Positions 53,360 through 61,688 of a stretch of DNA of 64,000 nt are shown here, piece after piece. Location of the stretch: NCBI RefSeq assembly GCF_014596745.1, contig NZ_JABTCF010000005.1, forward strand, positions 124,001 through 188,000, written 5' to 3'. This stretch comes from Maribacter aquimaris. GTDB taxonomy: Bacteria; Bacteroidota; Bacteroidia; Flavobacteriales; Flavobacteriaceae. Made by a program: the position numbers and the translations under genes. Position 1 is the stretch's first letter; every line of letters begins with the position of its first letter. Under the pieces are notes generated by a model. It made no database searches. It saw only the letters and a list, made by a program, of their open reading frames with translations, and was not told where the DNA came from.

Positions 53360-55405
53360 TTACCAAATCTTTACCCGCTCCTCTGGTGCAAGATATAATG
53401 AATCGCTTTCCGTTACGTTAAAGGTTGTGTAAAATTCAGGTACATTCCTGACTACACCGTTGACCCTAAATTCGGCCGGTGAATGGGGGTCTGTATTCAC
53501 TTGTACCCTCAAGGCTTCATCCCTGGCTTTATTCCTCCAGGATTGCGCATATCCGATAAATACCCGTTGTTCTCCGGTAAATCCATCCATTACAGGCGAC
53601 TCTTCACCGTTCAATGCCATTTTATAGGCTTTCAATGCAATGCTTAAACCACCAAGGTCACCAATGTTCTCCCCGAGGGTAAATTCGCCATTGACATTCA
53701 AATCGGGCAAAACCTCAAAACCATTGTACTGCTCTACCAATGCGCCTGTACGCTTCTTAAATTCCTCCCGATCGCTTTCGGTCCACCAATTCCGCATGGC
53801 ACCGTCCCCATCGAAACTACTACCCGCATCATCAAAACCATGACCGATCTCATGTCCGATAACGGCTCCGATGGAACCGTAATTAACGGCATCCTCGGCA
53901 TTCATATCAAAGAACGGTGGTTGCAGGATCGCTGCCGGAAAAACAATCTCATTCATTGTGGGATTGTAATAGGCGTTTACCGTTTGTGGTGTCATTCCCC
54001 ATTCCGATTTATCAATAGGTTGCCCTAATTTTGCCAATTCCCTTTCGTATTCCATAAGAGTAGAACGTCTTAGGTTTCCGTAAAGATCATCTGCCTTAAT
54101 TTCCAAATCGTAGGATTTCCATGTATCAGGATACCCGATTTTAGGGGTAAACTTACTCAACTTCTCCAAAGCCTCCTTTTTGGTTTCCTCGCTCATCCAG
54201 TCCAAATCCTTGATACTGACCTCATACGCCTTCAACAGATTGTCGACCAATGTTTCCATTCGGGCCTTGGCTTCCGGTGGAAAATGTTTTTTCACATAGA
54301 CCTTACCGACTACTTCACCTAGCGTCGCATTGACGGTAGAAACACCCCTTCTCCAAAGCGGACGTTGTTCTTTCGTGCCACTAAGTTCTTTACTGAAAAA
54401 TTCCCAGTTTTGTTTATCAAGGGCCTCTGTCAATCGCGTAGAATTAGCATCCAAAACACTCCACTTCAAATAGGTTTTCCAAGTATCCAAGTCCGTATCC
54501 TGGATAATTCCATCCAATGCCTTGGTGTAATCCAACATCAAAACCCCTAATTTATCCTGATTCCCAAGTCCAGCTTCCTCTAGGTAATTCGACCAATTAA
54601 AATTGGGCATGATATTCGACAAGGTATCAACCGGGAGCATATTGTACAAACTGACCAAATCCCTGGTTTTTTCCTTTTCCAGTTGTTTGCTGGCAATTTT
54701 GGTTTCCAAAGCCATCACCGTCTTAGCGGCCGATGCCCCATTGGGCAAATTGGCCAATCCGAACATTTTTTCAATATGTGCGACATATTTGGCCTTTATT
54801 TCTTTGGATCGTTCATCGTCCTTTAAATAATAATCCCGATCAGGCAAACCCAAACCGGATTGCCATGTATATACCGTATATATGGTTGGATCTTTAAAGT
54901 CTTGGTACACAAAAAGGGACATAGGTACGTTAATTCCGTACTTATTGCCATAGGCAAAATAGGTGGCCAGTTCATCGTAATCTTTGATGCCCTCTATTTT
55001 GGAAAACTCATCGGCAAGGGGAGTAACCCCCAATTTATTTCGGGTTTCCATATCCATATACGATTGGTAGAGTCCACCAACTTTCTGCTCGTCAGAGCCC
55101 TGTTCGAAATCGCCTGATGCCGATTCCTCGATAATTTTCTTGACATTATCCTCAGACTCTTCGTGAAGGATGTAACCGATTCCGTAGGATGCTTTATCCG
55201 CTGGTATTTCGGTGTTCTTTATCCAAGTACCATTTACATAAGCCGTAAAATTATCCCCGGGATTTACGGAGGTATCCATAAACTCTTTATAAACACCGGA
55301 AACAAGTTCTTTCTTATCCGTCATTTTTTCTGCTTCACCTTTACATCCTACAGCAAAAATTATAGCCAAGGCAGATGAGTATTTTAGCAAACCCATTTTT
55401 CTCAT
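53360..55405 (-). CDS. M13 family zinc metallopeptidase (neprilysin/PepO-like) lipoprotein
   Basis: 681 residues with a lipoprotein signal (Cys21). The gluzincin motif HEIGHGFDD starts at His518, and ENIGDLGG brings the third zinc ligand Glu579 and Asp583. VNAYYNPTMNEIVFPAAILQPPFF and the C-terminal FRVNGVVRNVPEF substrate pocket are family signatures. Lengths agree with M13 enzymes (about 670-700). It cleaves oligopeptides at the outer envelope. It follows the folD terminator and has a second in-frame ATG at 55396. Confidence 0.95.
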   Translation of the reverse strand: MRKMGLLKYSSALAIIFAVGCKGEAEKMTDKKELVSGVYKEFMDTSVNPGDNFTAYVNGTWIKNTEIPADKASYGIGYILHEESEDNVKKIIEESASGDFEQGSDEQKVGGLYQSYMDMETRNKLGVTPLADEFSKIEGIKDYDELATYFAYGNKYGINVPMSLFVYQDFKDPTIYTVYTWQSGLGLPDRDYYLKDDERSKEIKAKYVAHIEKMFGLANLPNGASAAKTVMALETKIASKQLEKEKTRDLVSLYNMLPVDTLSNIMPNFNWSNYLEEAGLGNQDKLGVLMLDYTKALDGIIQDTDLDTWKTYLKWSVLDANSTRLTEALDKQNWEFFSKELSGTKEQRPLWRRGVSTVNATLGEVVGKVYVKKHFPPEAKARMETLVDNLLKAYEVSIKDLDWMSEETKKEALEKLSKFTPKIGYPDTWKSYDLEIKADDLYGNLRRSTLMEYERELAKLGQPIDKSEWGMTPQTVNAYYNPTMNEIVFPAAILQPPFFDMNAEDAVNYGSIGAVIGHEIGHGFDDAGSSFDGDGAMRNWWTESDREEFKKRTGALVEQYNGFEVLPDLNVNGEFTLGENIGDLGGLSIALKAYKMALNGEESPVMDGFTGEQRVFIGYAQSWRNKARDEALRVQVNTDPHSPAEFRVNGVVRNVPEFYTTFNVTESDSLYLAPEERVKIW

Positions 55406-55486
55406 ATTGTTCTTTAATTTGATTTAGTTTTACAATAAGTGGTTTAAAGTAATAATTTGTTACAGATATAACTACAAAAAAACAGC

Positions 55487-55513
55487 AAAAAAAAAGCCTC
55501 AAATAAATGAGGC
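55487..55513 (-). terminator. terminator of folD
   Basis: On the minus strand GCCTCA-TTTATT-TGAGGC (55496-55513) is followed by nine T residues (55487-55495). It lies nine bases past the folD stop. Confidence 0.9.
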
Positions 55514-55521
55514 CCAGTTTT

Positions 55522-56406
55522 TTACTTTCTACTTCTATGCCTTTCGCGGGCCAATAAGGTGTTTTTCATCAGCATGGCTATGGTCATGGGACCTACCCCA
55601 CCAGGTACCGGTGTTATGTAGGAAGCCTTTTTACTCACATGCTCAAAATCGACATCCCCTGTAATGTAATATCCCTTTTCCTTGGTGTCATCGGGCACAC
55701 GTGTAATCCCCACATCGATTATCACTACATCGTCCTTAACCATTTCGGCTTTAAGGAATTTGGGTACTCCCAAGGCAGAGATAATGATATCGGCCTGGGA
55801 AGTTATCTGGGTGATATTCTTGGTTCTACTATGGGTAAGGGTTACCGTAGAGTTCCCAGGAAACCCTTTACGTCCCATTAAAATACTCATGGGACGCCCA
55901 ACAATATGGCTTCTGCCGATTACGACGGTATGCTTTCCTTGGGTCTCAACGCCATAACGTTCGAGCAATTCCAATATACCGAAAGGGGTAGCCGGAATGA
56001 AGGTGCTCATATCCAATGCCATTTTACCAAAGTTGGTAGGATGGAAACCATCGACATCCTTATCCGGGTCAATGGCCATAATCACCTTTTGGGTATCAAT
56101 TTGGTCGGGCAATGGTAATTGCACGATAAAACCATCGATATCCGTATTCTTATTCAGCTCCTTTATCTTTTTCAACAACTCGACTTCCGAAGTCGTACTT
56201 GGCATTTGAACCAGTGTGGATTCAAAACCGACCCGTTTGCATGAACGCACTTTACTGCCTACATACGTGAGACTCGCCCCATCATTACCGACGATAATGG
56301 CAGCCAAATGAGGGACTTTCTCCCCATTTTCCTTCATTTTGGCGACCTCGGCCGCAATTTCATCCTTGATTTGGTTTGAGATTTTCTTCCCGTCTAGAAT
56401 TTCCAT
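55522..56406 (-). CDS. folD: methylenetetrahydrofolate dehydrogenase / methenyltetrahydrofolate cyclohydrolase
   Basis: 294 residues, the usual length. It interconverts 5,10-methylene-, 5,10-methenyl- and 10-formyl-tetrahydrofolate, supplying one-carbon units. Motifs: [14 protein letters not shown] (catalytic Tyr and Lys), [29 protein letters not shown] (NADP binding) and [11 protein letters not shown]. Start at ATG 56406. A hairpin (GGCAGTTTGC/GCAAACTTGCC, about 56422-56455) and the heptamer remnant lie in the gap to ffh. Confidence 0.97.
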   Translation of the reverse strand: MEILDGKKISNQIKDEIAAEVAKMKENGEKVPHLAAIIVGNDGASLTYVGSKVRSCKRVGFESTLVQMPSTTSEVELLKKIKELNKNTDIDGFIVQLPLPDQIDTQKVIMAIDPDKDVDGFHPTNFGKMALDMSTFIPATPFGILELLERYGVETQGKHTVVIGRSHIVGRPMSILMGRKGFPGNSTVTLTHSRTKNITQITSQADIIISALGVPKFLKAEMVKDDVVIIDVGITRVPDDTKEKGYYITGDVDFEHVSKKASYITPVPGGVGPMTIAMLMKNTLLARERHRSRK

Positions 56407-56536
56407 AGTATTTAAGTTGGCAGAGGCAGTTTGCTGTATTTATACTGCAAACTTGCCAGTATTGTTAATCATGTACCCTATTAGTTTGCCAATTTCCTGG
56501 CTTTCTTTTTTTTAAAACTCACTCTTTATAAACTTT

Positions 56537-56565
56537 CACTGCTCACTCTCCACTGCCCACTGTTA
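56537..56565. repeat. degenerate heptamer repeat abutting the ffh stop codon
   Basis: Four seven-base units CACTGCT, CACTCTC, CACTGCC, CACTGTT followed by AA. On the ffh strand this reads CCT TAA CAGTGGG CAGTGGA GAGTGAG CAGTG, so the stop codon lies flush with the array. It has the same unit shape (yACTGnn) as the 13-copy array at the queE stop. Confidence 0.65.
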
Positions 56566-57903
56566 AGGCTTCATCCCTTTCATTCCTCCCATCATTTGCA
56601 TCATTTTCTTACCGCCACCACCTTGCATCATTTTCATCATTTTACTCATTTGGTCGAACTGCTTTAAAAGTTGATTGACTTCCTGAATGGTTCGACCACT
56701 GCCTTTGGCAATACGCTTCTTTCTACTCGCGTTTAATTTTGAAGGGGTAGAACGTTCGTCTGGGGTCATCGAATGGATGATCGCCTCTATATGCTTAAAG
56801 GCATCATCATCGATATCCAATCCCTTCAAGGCCTTTCCCGCTCCGGGAATCATACCCATAAGGTCTTTGATGTTTCCCATTTTTTTGATCTGTTGGATCT
56901 GGTTGAGGAAATCATCGAAACCAAATTTATTCTTGGCGATTTTCTTTTGGATTTTTCGGGCTTCCTCCTCATCAAATTGTTCCTGGGCCCTTTCGACCAA
57001 GGAAATAACATCCCCCATACCCAAGATACGATCGGCCATTCGCGAAGGATGGAAAACATCGATTGCTTCCATCTTTTCCCCTGTACCAATAAACTTAATG
57101 GGTTTATCCACTACGGATTTAATCGAAATGGCGGCACCACCTCGGGTATCACCATCCAATTTGGTTAAGATCACCCCATCGAAATTCAAGACATCATTAA
57201 ATGCCTTAGCCGTATTCACGGCATCCTGACCTGTCATGGCATCTACCACGAACAACGTTTCCTGCGGTTTTATCGCATCACGGATGTTCGATATCTCGGC
57301 CATCATCTTCTCATCAACAGCCAAACGTCCTGCTGTATCAATTATGACCACATTATGACCATTTGCTTTCGCATGGGCCACACCTGCCTGGGCAATGGCC
57401 ACAGGATCGTTGTTTTCACGATCCGAATATACCTCGATTCCAATTTGGTCACCCACCACATGCAACTGATCAATCGCTGCAGGACGATAAACATCACAGG
57501 CTACCAACAATGGTTTTTTGCCTTTTTTGGTATTAAGGTAATTCGCCAACTTACCGGAGAAAGTGGTTTTACCCGAACCTTGAAGACCTGACATTAATAT
57601 AATCGATGGTGTCCCTGAAAGATTGATACCTTCCGTTTCACCCCCCATTAGCTGGGTAAGCTCATCCTTGACGATCTTGACCATTAACTGGCCTGGCTGT
57701 AAGGTCGTCAGTACATCTTGGCCCAAGGCTTTCTCCTTTACCCTATTGGTAAATTCCTTGGCTATCTTAAAATTGACATCGGCATCCAATAAAGCCCGAC
57801 GGACTTCCTTGGTGGTCTCTGCAACATTAATTTCGGTAATCTGCCCATGTCCCTTAAGAACGTGGAGGGCCTTATCTAACTTTTCGCTTAAATTATCAAA
57901 CAT
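56563..57903 (-). CDS. ffh: signal recognition particle protein (SRP54)
   Basis: 446 residues, the usual length. The GTPase that binds SRP RNA and signal sequences and docks with FtsY. N domain (1-90), G domain with GLQGSGKTTF, DTAGRLAVDEKMM, TKLDGDTRGG and GTGEKMEAIDVF, then the M domain with the RNA-binding RKKRIAKGSGRTIQ and a methionine-rich tail (KMMKMMQGGGGKKMMQMMGG). Start ATG 57903. A decayed heptamer repeat begins at its stop codon. Confidence 0.97.
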   Translation of the reverse strand: MFDNLSEKLDKALHVLKGHGQITEINVAETTKEVRRALLDADVNFKIAKEFTNRVKEKALGQDVLTTLQPGQLMVKIVKDELTQLMGGETEGINLSGTPSIILMSGLQGSGKTTFSGKLANYLNTKKGKKPLLVACDVYRPAAIDQLHVVGDQIGIEVYSDRENNDPVAIAQAGVAHAKANGHNVVIIDTAGRLAVDEKMMAEISNIRDAIKPQETLFVVDAMTGQDAVNTAKAFNDVLNFDGVILTKLDGDTRGGAAISIKSVVDKPIKFIGTGEKMEAIDVFHPSRMADRILGMGDVISLVERAQEQFDEEEARKIQKKIAKNKFGFDDFLNQIQQIKKMGNIKDLMGMIPGAGKALKGLDIDDDAFKHIEAIIHSMTPDERSTPSKLNASRKKRIAKGSGRTIQEVNQLLKQFDQMSKMMKMMQGGGGKKMMQMMGGMKGMKP

Positions 57904-57929
57904 ATGCTTTCCTTATTAGCGGAGGATTG

Positions 57930-57960
57930 CAAAGTAAAGAAATATAGCGCCCCTAGGCAA
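57930..57960 (-). promoter_or_regulatory. candidate promoter of ffh
   Basis: On the minus strand TTG (57958-57960) is followed after 20 bases by TTACTTTG (57930-57937), one mismatch from TAnnTTTG. The distance matches the Bacteroidota -33/-7 spacing and the leader to ATG 57903 is about 22 bases. Confidence 0.4.
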
Positions 57961-58035
57961 GGGAGTGTTGATAACAATAGTCGATTGTTCAGTATTTCAC
58001 AAATCGTTGACTACCTGGATCATTGAATATTAAAA

Positions 58036-58067
58036 TAAAAAAGCACCCATATCAAATGAGTGCTTTT
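58036..58067 (-). terminator. terminator after the modular lipoprotein gene
   Basis: AAAAGCAC (58039-58046) pairs with GTGCTTTT (58060-58067). It lies 170 bases past the lipoprotein stop, just beyond the gene remnant, and can act in both directions. The DNA between here and ffh (57961-58035) holds nothing recognised. Confidence 0.65.
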
Positions 58068-58080
58068 CCAAAAAATTGTG

Positions 58081-58212
58081 GGGCAAAAAAGAGTATGGTT
58101 TTATAAAAGTCAAATAATCGGAACCACTATCCCCATTATAATAATCATTATGTCCGATTTCTAAAGCCGAACTTTGTTCGTGACACTTCGTAAAATAGAG
58201 ACCCCAATGCAC
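58081..58212 (-). pseudogene. remnant of the 3' end of a paralogue of the adjacent lipoprotein gene
   Basis: A minus frame without an ATG start encodes SALEIGHNDYYNGDSGSDYL followed by TFIK. It aligns with the C-terminus of the neighbour, RLELKHGNDYGGYDHLVFEK, in hydrophobic pattern and in the H-N-D-Y and D-x-L-x-F positions. The likely origin is a tandem duplicate of the lipoprotein or its last lipocalin-like repeat, now reduced to a tail. Short length makes this tentative. Confidence 0.4.
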
Positions 58213-58236
58213 AAAGACATCGTGATTTTCTTGAAA

Positions 58237-60000
58237 TTATTTTTTCTCGAAAACCAAATGATCATAGCCCCCATAATCATTCCCATGCTTCAACTCCAAT
58301 CTGTTTTCCTCTACCTCAACGATGAGATAATCATTCCCTAGCGGATAGAAATTACTTTCAGAACCAAAACGAACGATCATTTCCAATTTACCATCACTGT
58401 TTCGGTACACATACCAGTTACCTACACTGATCGCTACCAAATCTTGATCAAGGACCGATATAGTTCCATCCTCATTGAATTCATAGGTAAATCCATCAAA
58501 AGCTTCAGTAAGTGGATCTTCATTTTGGGAGAACAATGCCATTTCCCACTGTGAATCATTGAACAATCCCCTAATCCAGGTTACATCCTCATCATCATCA
58601 TCGTTATCACAGTTTCTTTCGAGAATCAGTTCATAATCGGTTTCCGCTATCTCAAACTTCAACCGGTCATTTCCTAAATGGGATAACGGCCATTCAAAAC
58701 TTACAGCTTCTTCATCACCCATGGTCACGGCCATTACCAAACGACCTTGTGCATTGGTAGTGATTTCCCATGTTCCTTCAGAAACAACATCGTTATTACT
58801 AAGCGTTACAACCCCTTCAGCCTCAAAATTCAATTCAAACCCCAAGAGTCGCTTGATTTCCTGTCCATCATTATAAACCTTCTTAATGATCCAGCTACAT
58901 TCCCTTAGTGCTCCGCTCAGTGTATCCGGGTCTTCGTTTATTATATCGCATCCACTTTTCAGGACTATCCTATTTCCATCACTTACATATAGCTTAACCA
59001 TTCCTTCTCCCTGATCATATAAGAACCATTCCATATTAAAATCGACCAGCGTATCAAAATCCAATTTAAGAAGCAATCCAAATTCAGTTTCCCTAGTGCT
59101 CCAAGCACCTGTCATGTCGTTCCCTTCCCTGTCCTTAACCGTTACTGAACCATCGTCTTTAAAGTCCATTACATAGTCTAAGTATTGTTCGGTTTGCGAT
59201 TGATCGTTCCGCTTTACCTCTTTGACCAATAAAGGACATTCGATTAAATATTCCTCTAAACCTTCTTGGTCAAAATCATCATCATTATAGTCATTGTCAT
59301 CATCCTCATCACATAATTCCTTGGCATTTTCAATGGCATTGGCCAACTCTGCATTGGAGTTCACCTTAATATCAGTCCCATCATAGAGTTTTAGGGTAAT
59401 GGGAAAATCAATCCCTATCAAATTATCCTTATCCAATCCTGCGAAAAAACGACGAAGCCCCCTATCATCCGCTACAGCGATATTCCCGGTGGTCTCATTG
59501 TTAAGATCAAAAGTGTAAAGGGTTATCGGGTAAACAAAATCGATACATTCAATATCGTCATCCTCACCACCTTCCTTGCATTGCTGCGCCATTTCCCGTA
59601 GGTCATCGATACCGTTTATGGTAATTTCGGCATAGTCTGCCATGGTAATGGTCACTGGAAAAATGATATCAAGAATATCCTCGTCATCCTCCAAAGCATC
59701 AAAAACCTCTTCGATAACCTCAAGATCTTCCTTCCCGTTAACGACCAATTCAACACCATCCAATTTTACCGTATAAGGGAAATTGATATTGAAACAACTG
59801 GACTCATCCACGATATTATCAAAAGACCCATCATTGGAACAGGTATCCTCAATTAATTTTGCGGTTGAGGAATTTGCCGTAATCGATTCTGTTTGGGCCC
59901 CTTCTTCAGGCAGGGCTTCAAATTCCTCCTGACACGAAGTAAAGCTTAACACCATTACCAGTAGGCCCAAGTATAATGTGTAACTAAAAAACTTTTTCAT
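58237..60000 (-). CDS. large modular surface lipoprotein with four beta repeats and three lipocalin-like repeats
   Basis: 587 residues, lipoprotein signal (Cys23). Four N-terminal repeats of about 35-50 residues begin with a strand like INFPYTVKL, IIFPVTITM, FVYPITLYT and IDFPITLKL, and each ends in a helix. An acidic linker (DDDNDYNDDDFDQ) leads to three repeats of about 105 residues, each with FNEDGTISV/GxWxx and a closing LELKHGND/LILERNCD type strand, as in lipocalin-like domains. Eight cysteines are spread in repeats. Start ATG 60000 (TTG 60039 rejected). Divergent from the ECF sigma gene. Confidence 0.75.
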   Translation of the reverse strand: MKKFFSYTLYLGLLVMVLSFTSCQEEFEALPEEGAQTESITANSSTAKLIEDTCSNDGSFDNIVDESSCFNINFPYTVKLDGVELVVNGKEDLEVIEEVFDALEDDEDILDIIFPVTITMADYAEITINGIDDLREMAQQCKEGGEDDDIECIDFVYPITLYTFDLNNETTGNIAVADDRGLRRFFAGLDKDNLIGIDFPITLKLYDGTDIKVNSNAELANAIENAKELCDEDDDNDYNDDDFDQEGLEEYLIECPLLVKEVKRNDQSQTEQYLDYVMDFKDDGSVTVKDREGNDMTGAWSTRETEFGLLLKLDFDTLVDFNMEWFLYDQGEGMVKLYVSDGNRIVLKSGCDIINEDPDTLSGALRECSWIIKKVYNDGQEIKRLLGFELNFEAEGVVTLSNNDVVSEGTWEITTNAQGRLVMAVTMGDEEAVSFEWPLSHLGNDRLKFEIAETDYELILERNCDNDDDDEDVTWIRGLFNDSQWEMALFSQNEDPLTEAFDGFTYEFNEDGTISVLDQDLVAISVGNWYVYRNSDGKLEMIVRFGSESNFYPLGNDYLIVEVEENRLELKHGNDYGGYDHLVFEKK

Positions 60001-60083
60001 AACGATTTGGTATTTTTTGTTCGTACCTCTTTGAAACAACCCACTTAAAAAATACCCTACCCCATTTATTCATTTTTTTCAAA

Positions 60084-60091
60084 TATCTTTG
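60084..60091 (+). promoter_or_regulatory. -7 box TATCTTTG of the ECF sigma operon
   Basis: Exact TAnnTTTG on the plus strand. It overlaps the TTG at 60089 that would open the longest sigma frame, so translation more likely begins at TTG 60107. No TTG at the -33 distance is seen, leaving room for regulation. Confidence 0.45.
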
Positions 60092-60106
60092 ATACAAACC
60101 CATGTT

Positions 60107-60619
60107 TTGAAAAAAGAAATCAAGGATAACGTATGTGAGGATGAGGTTTACAGTAACCTCTTCAGGGCAAATTCCAAAACGGTTTTTAATTACATATATT
60201 ATAAATTCGGCAACGAGGAAAAAGCCTATGATGCTGTGCAGGAAGCTTTTGCACGACTTTGGGAGAACTGTTCCAAGGTTACGCCCACTAAGGCAAGAGC
60301 CTATGTATATACGATTGCGAACAACCTTTACCTCAATGTCCTAAAAGCAGAAAAAGTACGATTGAAGTATGCGGATCGGGTGAATACGACTAATCATGAG
60401 ACCCCTGAATATGTCATGGAGGAAAATGAGTTCAGGAAAAAGTTGGACGCCGCATTGAATGGGTTGCCTGAAAATCAACGCACCACCTTTTTATTGAATA
60501 GGATTGACGGAAAAAAGTATGCGGAAATAGCCGAAATGGAGGGGGTCAGTATAAAGGCCATCGAAAAACGGATGCATTTGGCATTGAAATCCTTGAGGGA
60601 ACAAATCGAAGGGATTTAA
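60107..60619 (+). CDS. ECF RNA polymerase sigma factor (FecI-like)
   Basis: 170 residues. Sigma region 2 spans about 15-80 (NSKTVFNYIYYKFG, AYDAVQEAFARLWENC), region 4 about 110-165 with the helix-turn-helix ENQRTTFLLNRIDGKKYAEI and GVSIKAIEKRMHLAL. It binds core polymerase and reads promoters for surface-receptor genes once released by FecR. There is no in-frame ATG before the conserved region; TTG at 60107 (or 60089) must be used. It is the first gene of the sigma, FecR and TonB-receptor set. Confidence 0.88.
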   Translation: MKKEIKDNVCEDEVYSNLFRANSKTVFNYIYYKFGNEEKAYDAVQEAFARLWENCSKVTPTKARAYVYTIANNLYLNVLKAEKVRLKYADRVNTTNHETPEYVMEENEFRKKLDAALNGLPENQRTTFLLNRIDGKKYAEIAEMEGVSIKAIEKRMHLALKSLREQIEGI

Positions 60620-60776
60620 GGGGATCGGGTGTTGGCGCTCAATGGCACAAATTGAATTACACCATATAGGAAATAGGTGTTCTGGGAATGTCGATTACCA
60701 ATCGACGGTTTATGGCCCCCACACAAAGTAGGGTTTTTATACCCTTGATTGTTATACTAAAGTAAAGGAAGAAATC

Positions 60777-61688
60777 ATGCAAGAGAATTACTTGGCTAAA
60801 TGGCTCAATAACGAACTGACAGAAGAGGAGCTCGCCGCATTCAAAGAATCTGACGAGTACGCCTCTTACCAGCGTATTATTGAGGCTTCGGACACTTTGA
60901 AAGGTCCGGATTTCGATATGGAGAACGCCTTAAAGGCTGTTAAGAACAAGAGAACCTTGCATGAATCGAAAGTGGTTCAATTGAAACCGTTCAGAAGGTT
61001 CCTGCAAGTTGTCGCCGCGGTAATCATCATCATGATCGGCTCTTATTTCTATTTAAACACCCTGAACGAAAGTTTCTCTACCCAATATGCCCAAAATGAG
61101 GAGGTGACACTACCCGATTCCTCCAAAATCATTTTGAATGCCGATTCCGAAATTTCGTTCAACCCAAAAAAATGGGACAAAAATCGAAATGTAACCTTAA
61201 AAGGGGAAGCATTTTTCGAAGTGGCCAAGGGCAAACGATTCACGGTTGCCACGGACCACGGGACAGTGGCCGTTTTGGGCACCCAATTCAATGTTGAAAA
61301 TCGCAACGGCTTTTTCGAGGTAACCTGTTTCGAGGGATTGGTGGGCGTAACTTATAATGGTAAGGAAACCAAATTACCGGCCGGGACCTCTTTTATGGTT
61401 GTCGATGGCGATATAATCGCTTCGGAAACCCCTAAATCATCAACCCCTTCTTGGCTAAACAAGGAAAGTACTTTTAAAAGTATACCCCTAAAATATGTCT
61501 TGGCCGAATTTCAAAGACAGCACGATATACAGGTGGAAACCCAGAATATTGATTTGGGCAAACTATTCACCGGCACTTTTAGCAACACAAATACGGATTT
61601 GGCGTTACAAAGTATAAGTGTACCTTCCCAACTAAAGTTTAAATTAGATGGGAAAAAAGTGTTATTCTATGCTGAAAGCACACCATAA
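60777..61688 (+). CDS. FecR family anti-sigma regulator
   Basis: 303 residues. A short cytoplasmic N-terminus (1-80) would hold the sigma factor; a membrane helix lies at about 71-90 (VVAAVIIIMIGSYFYL). The periplasmic FecR domain follows (VTLPDSSKIILNADSEISF...) and then a DUF4974 C-terminal domain (FKSIPLKYVLAEFQRQ). It conveys the occupied state of the TonB receptor to the sigma factor. Start ATG 60777 has an AGGAAG ribosome site. The 157-base gap before it contains GTCGATT-N3-AATCGAC (60690-60706). It overlaps the receptor gene by 20 bases. Confidence 0.93.
   Translation: MQENYLAKWLNNELTEEELAAFKESDEYASYQRIIEASDTLKGPDFDMENALKAVKNKRTLHESKVVQLKPFRRFLQVVAAVIIIMIGSYFYLNTLNESFSTQYAQNEEVTLPDSSKIILNADSEISFNPKKWDKNRNVTLKGEAFFEVAKGKRFTVATDHGTVAVLGTQFNVENRNGFFEVTCFEGLVGVTYNGKETKLPAGTSFMVVDGDIIASETPKSSTPSWLNKESTFKSIPLKYVLAEFQRQHDIQVETQNIDLGKLFTGTFSNTNTDLALQSISVPSQLKFKLDGKKVLFYAESTP

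Noticed and set aside
58030-58212. Independent gene of 60 residues
   Set aside because: It has no ATG, starts at GTG, runs through a terminator hairpin and resembles the tail of the neighbouring lipoprotein; kept only as a remnant.
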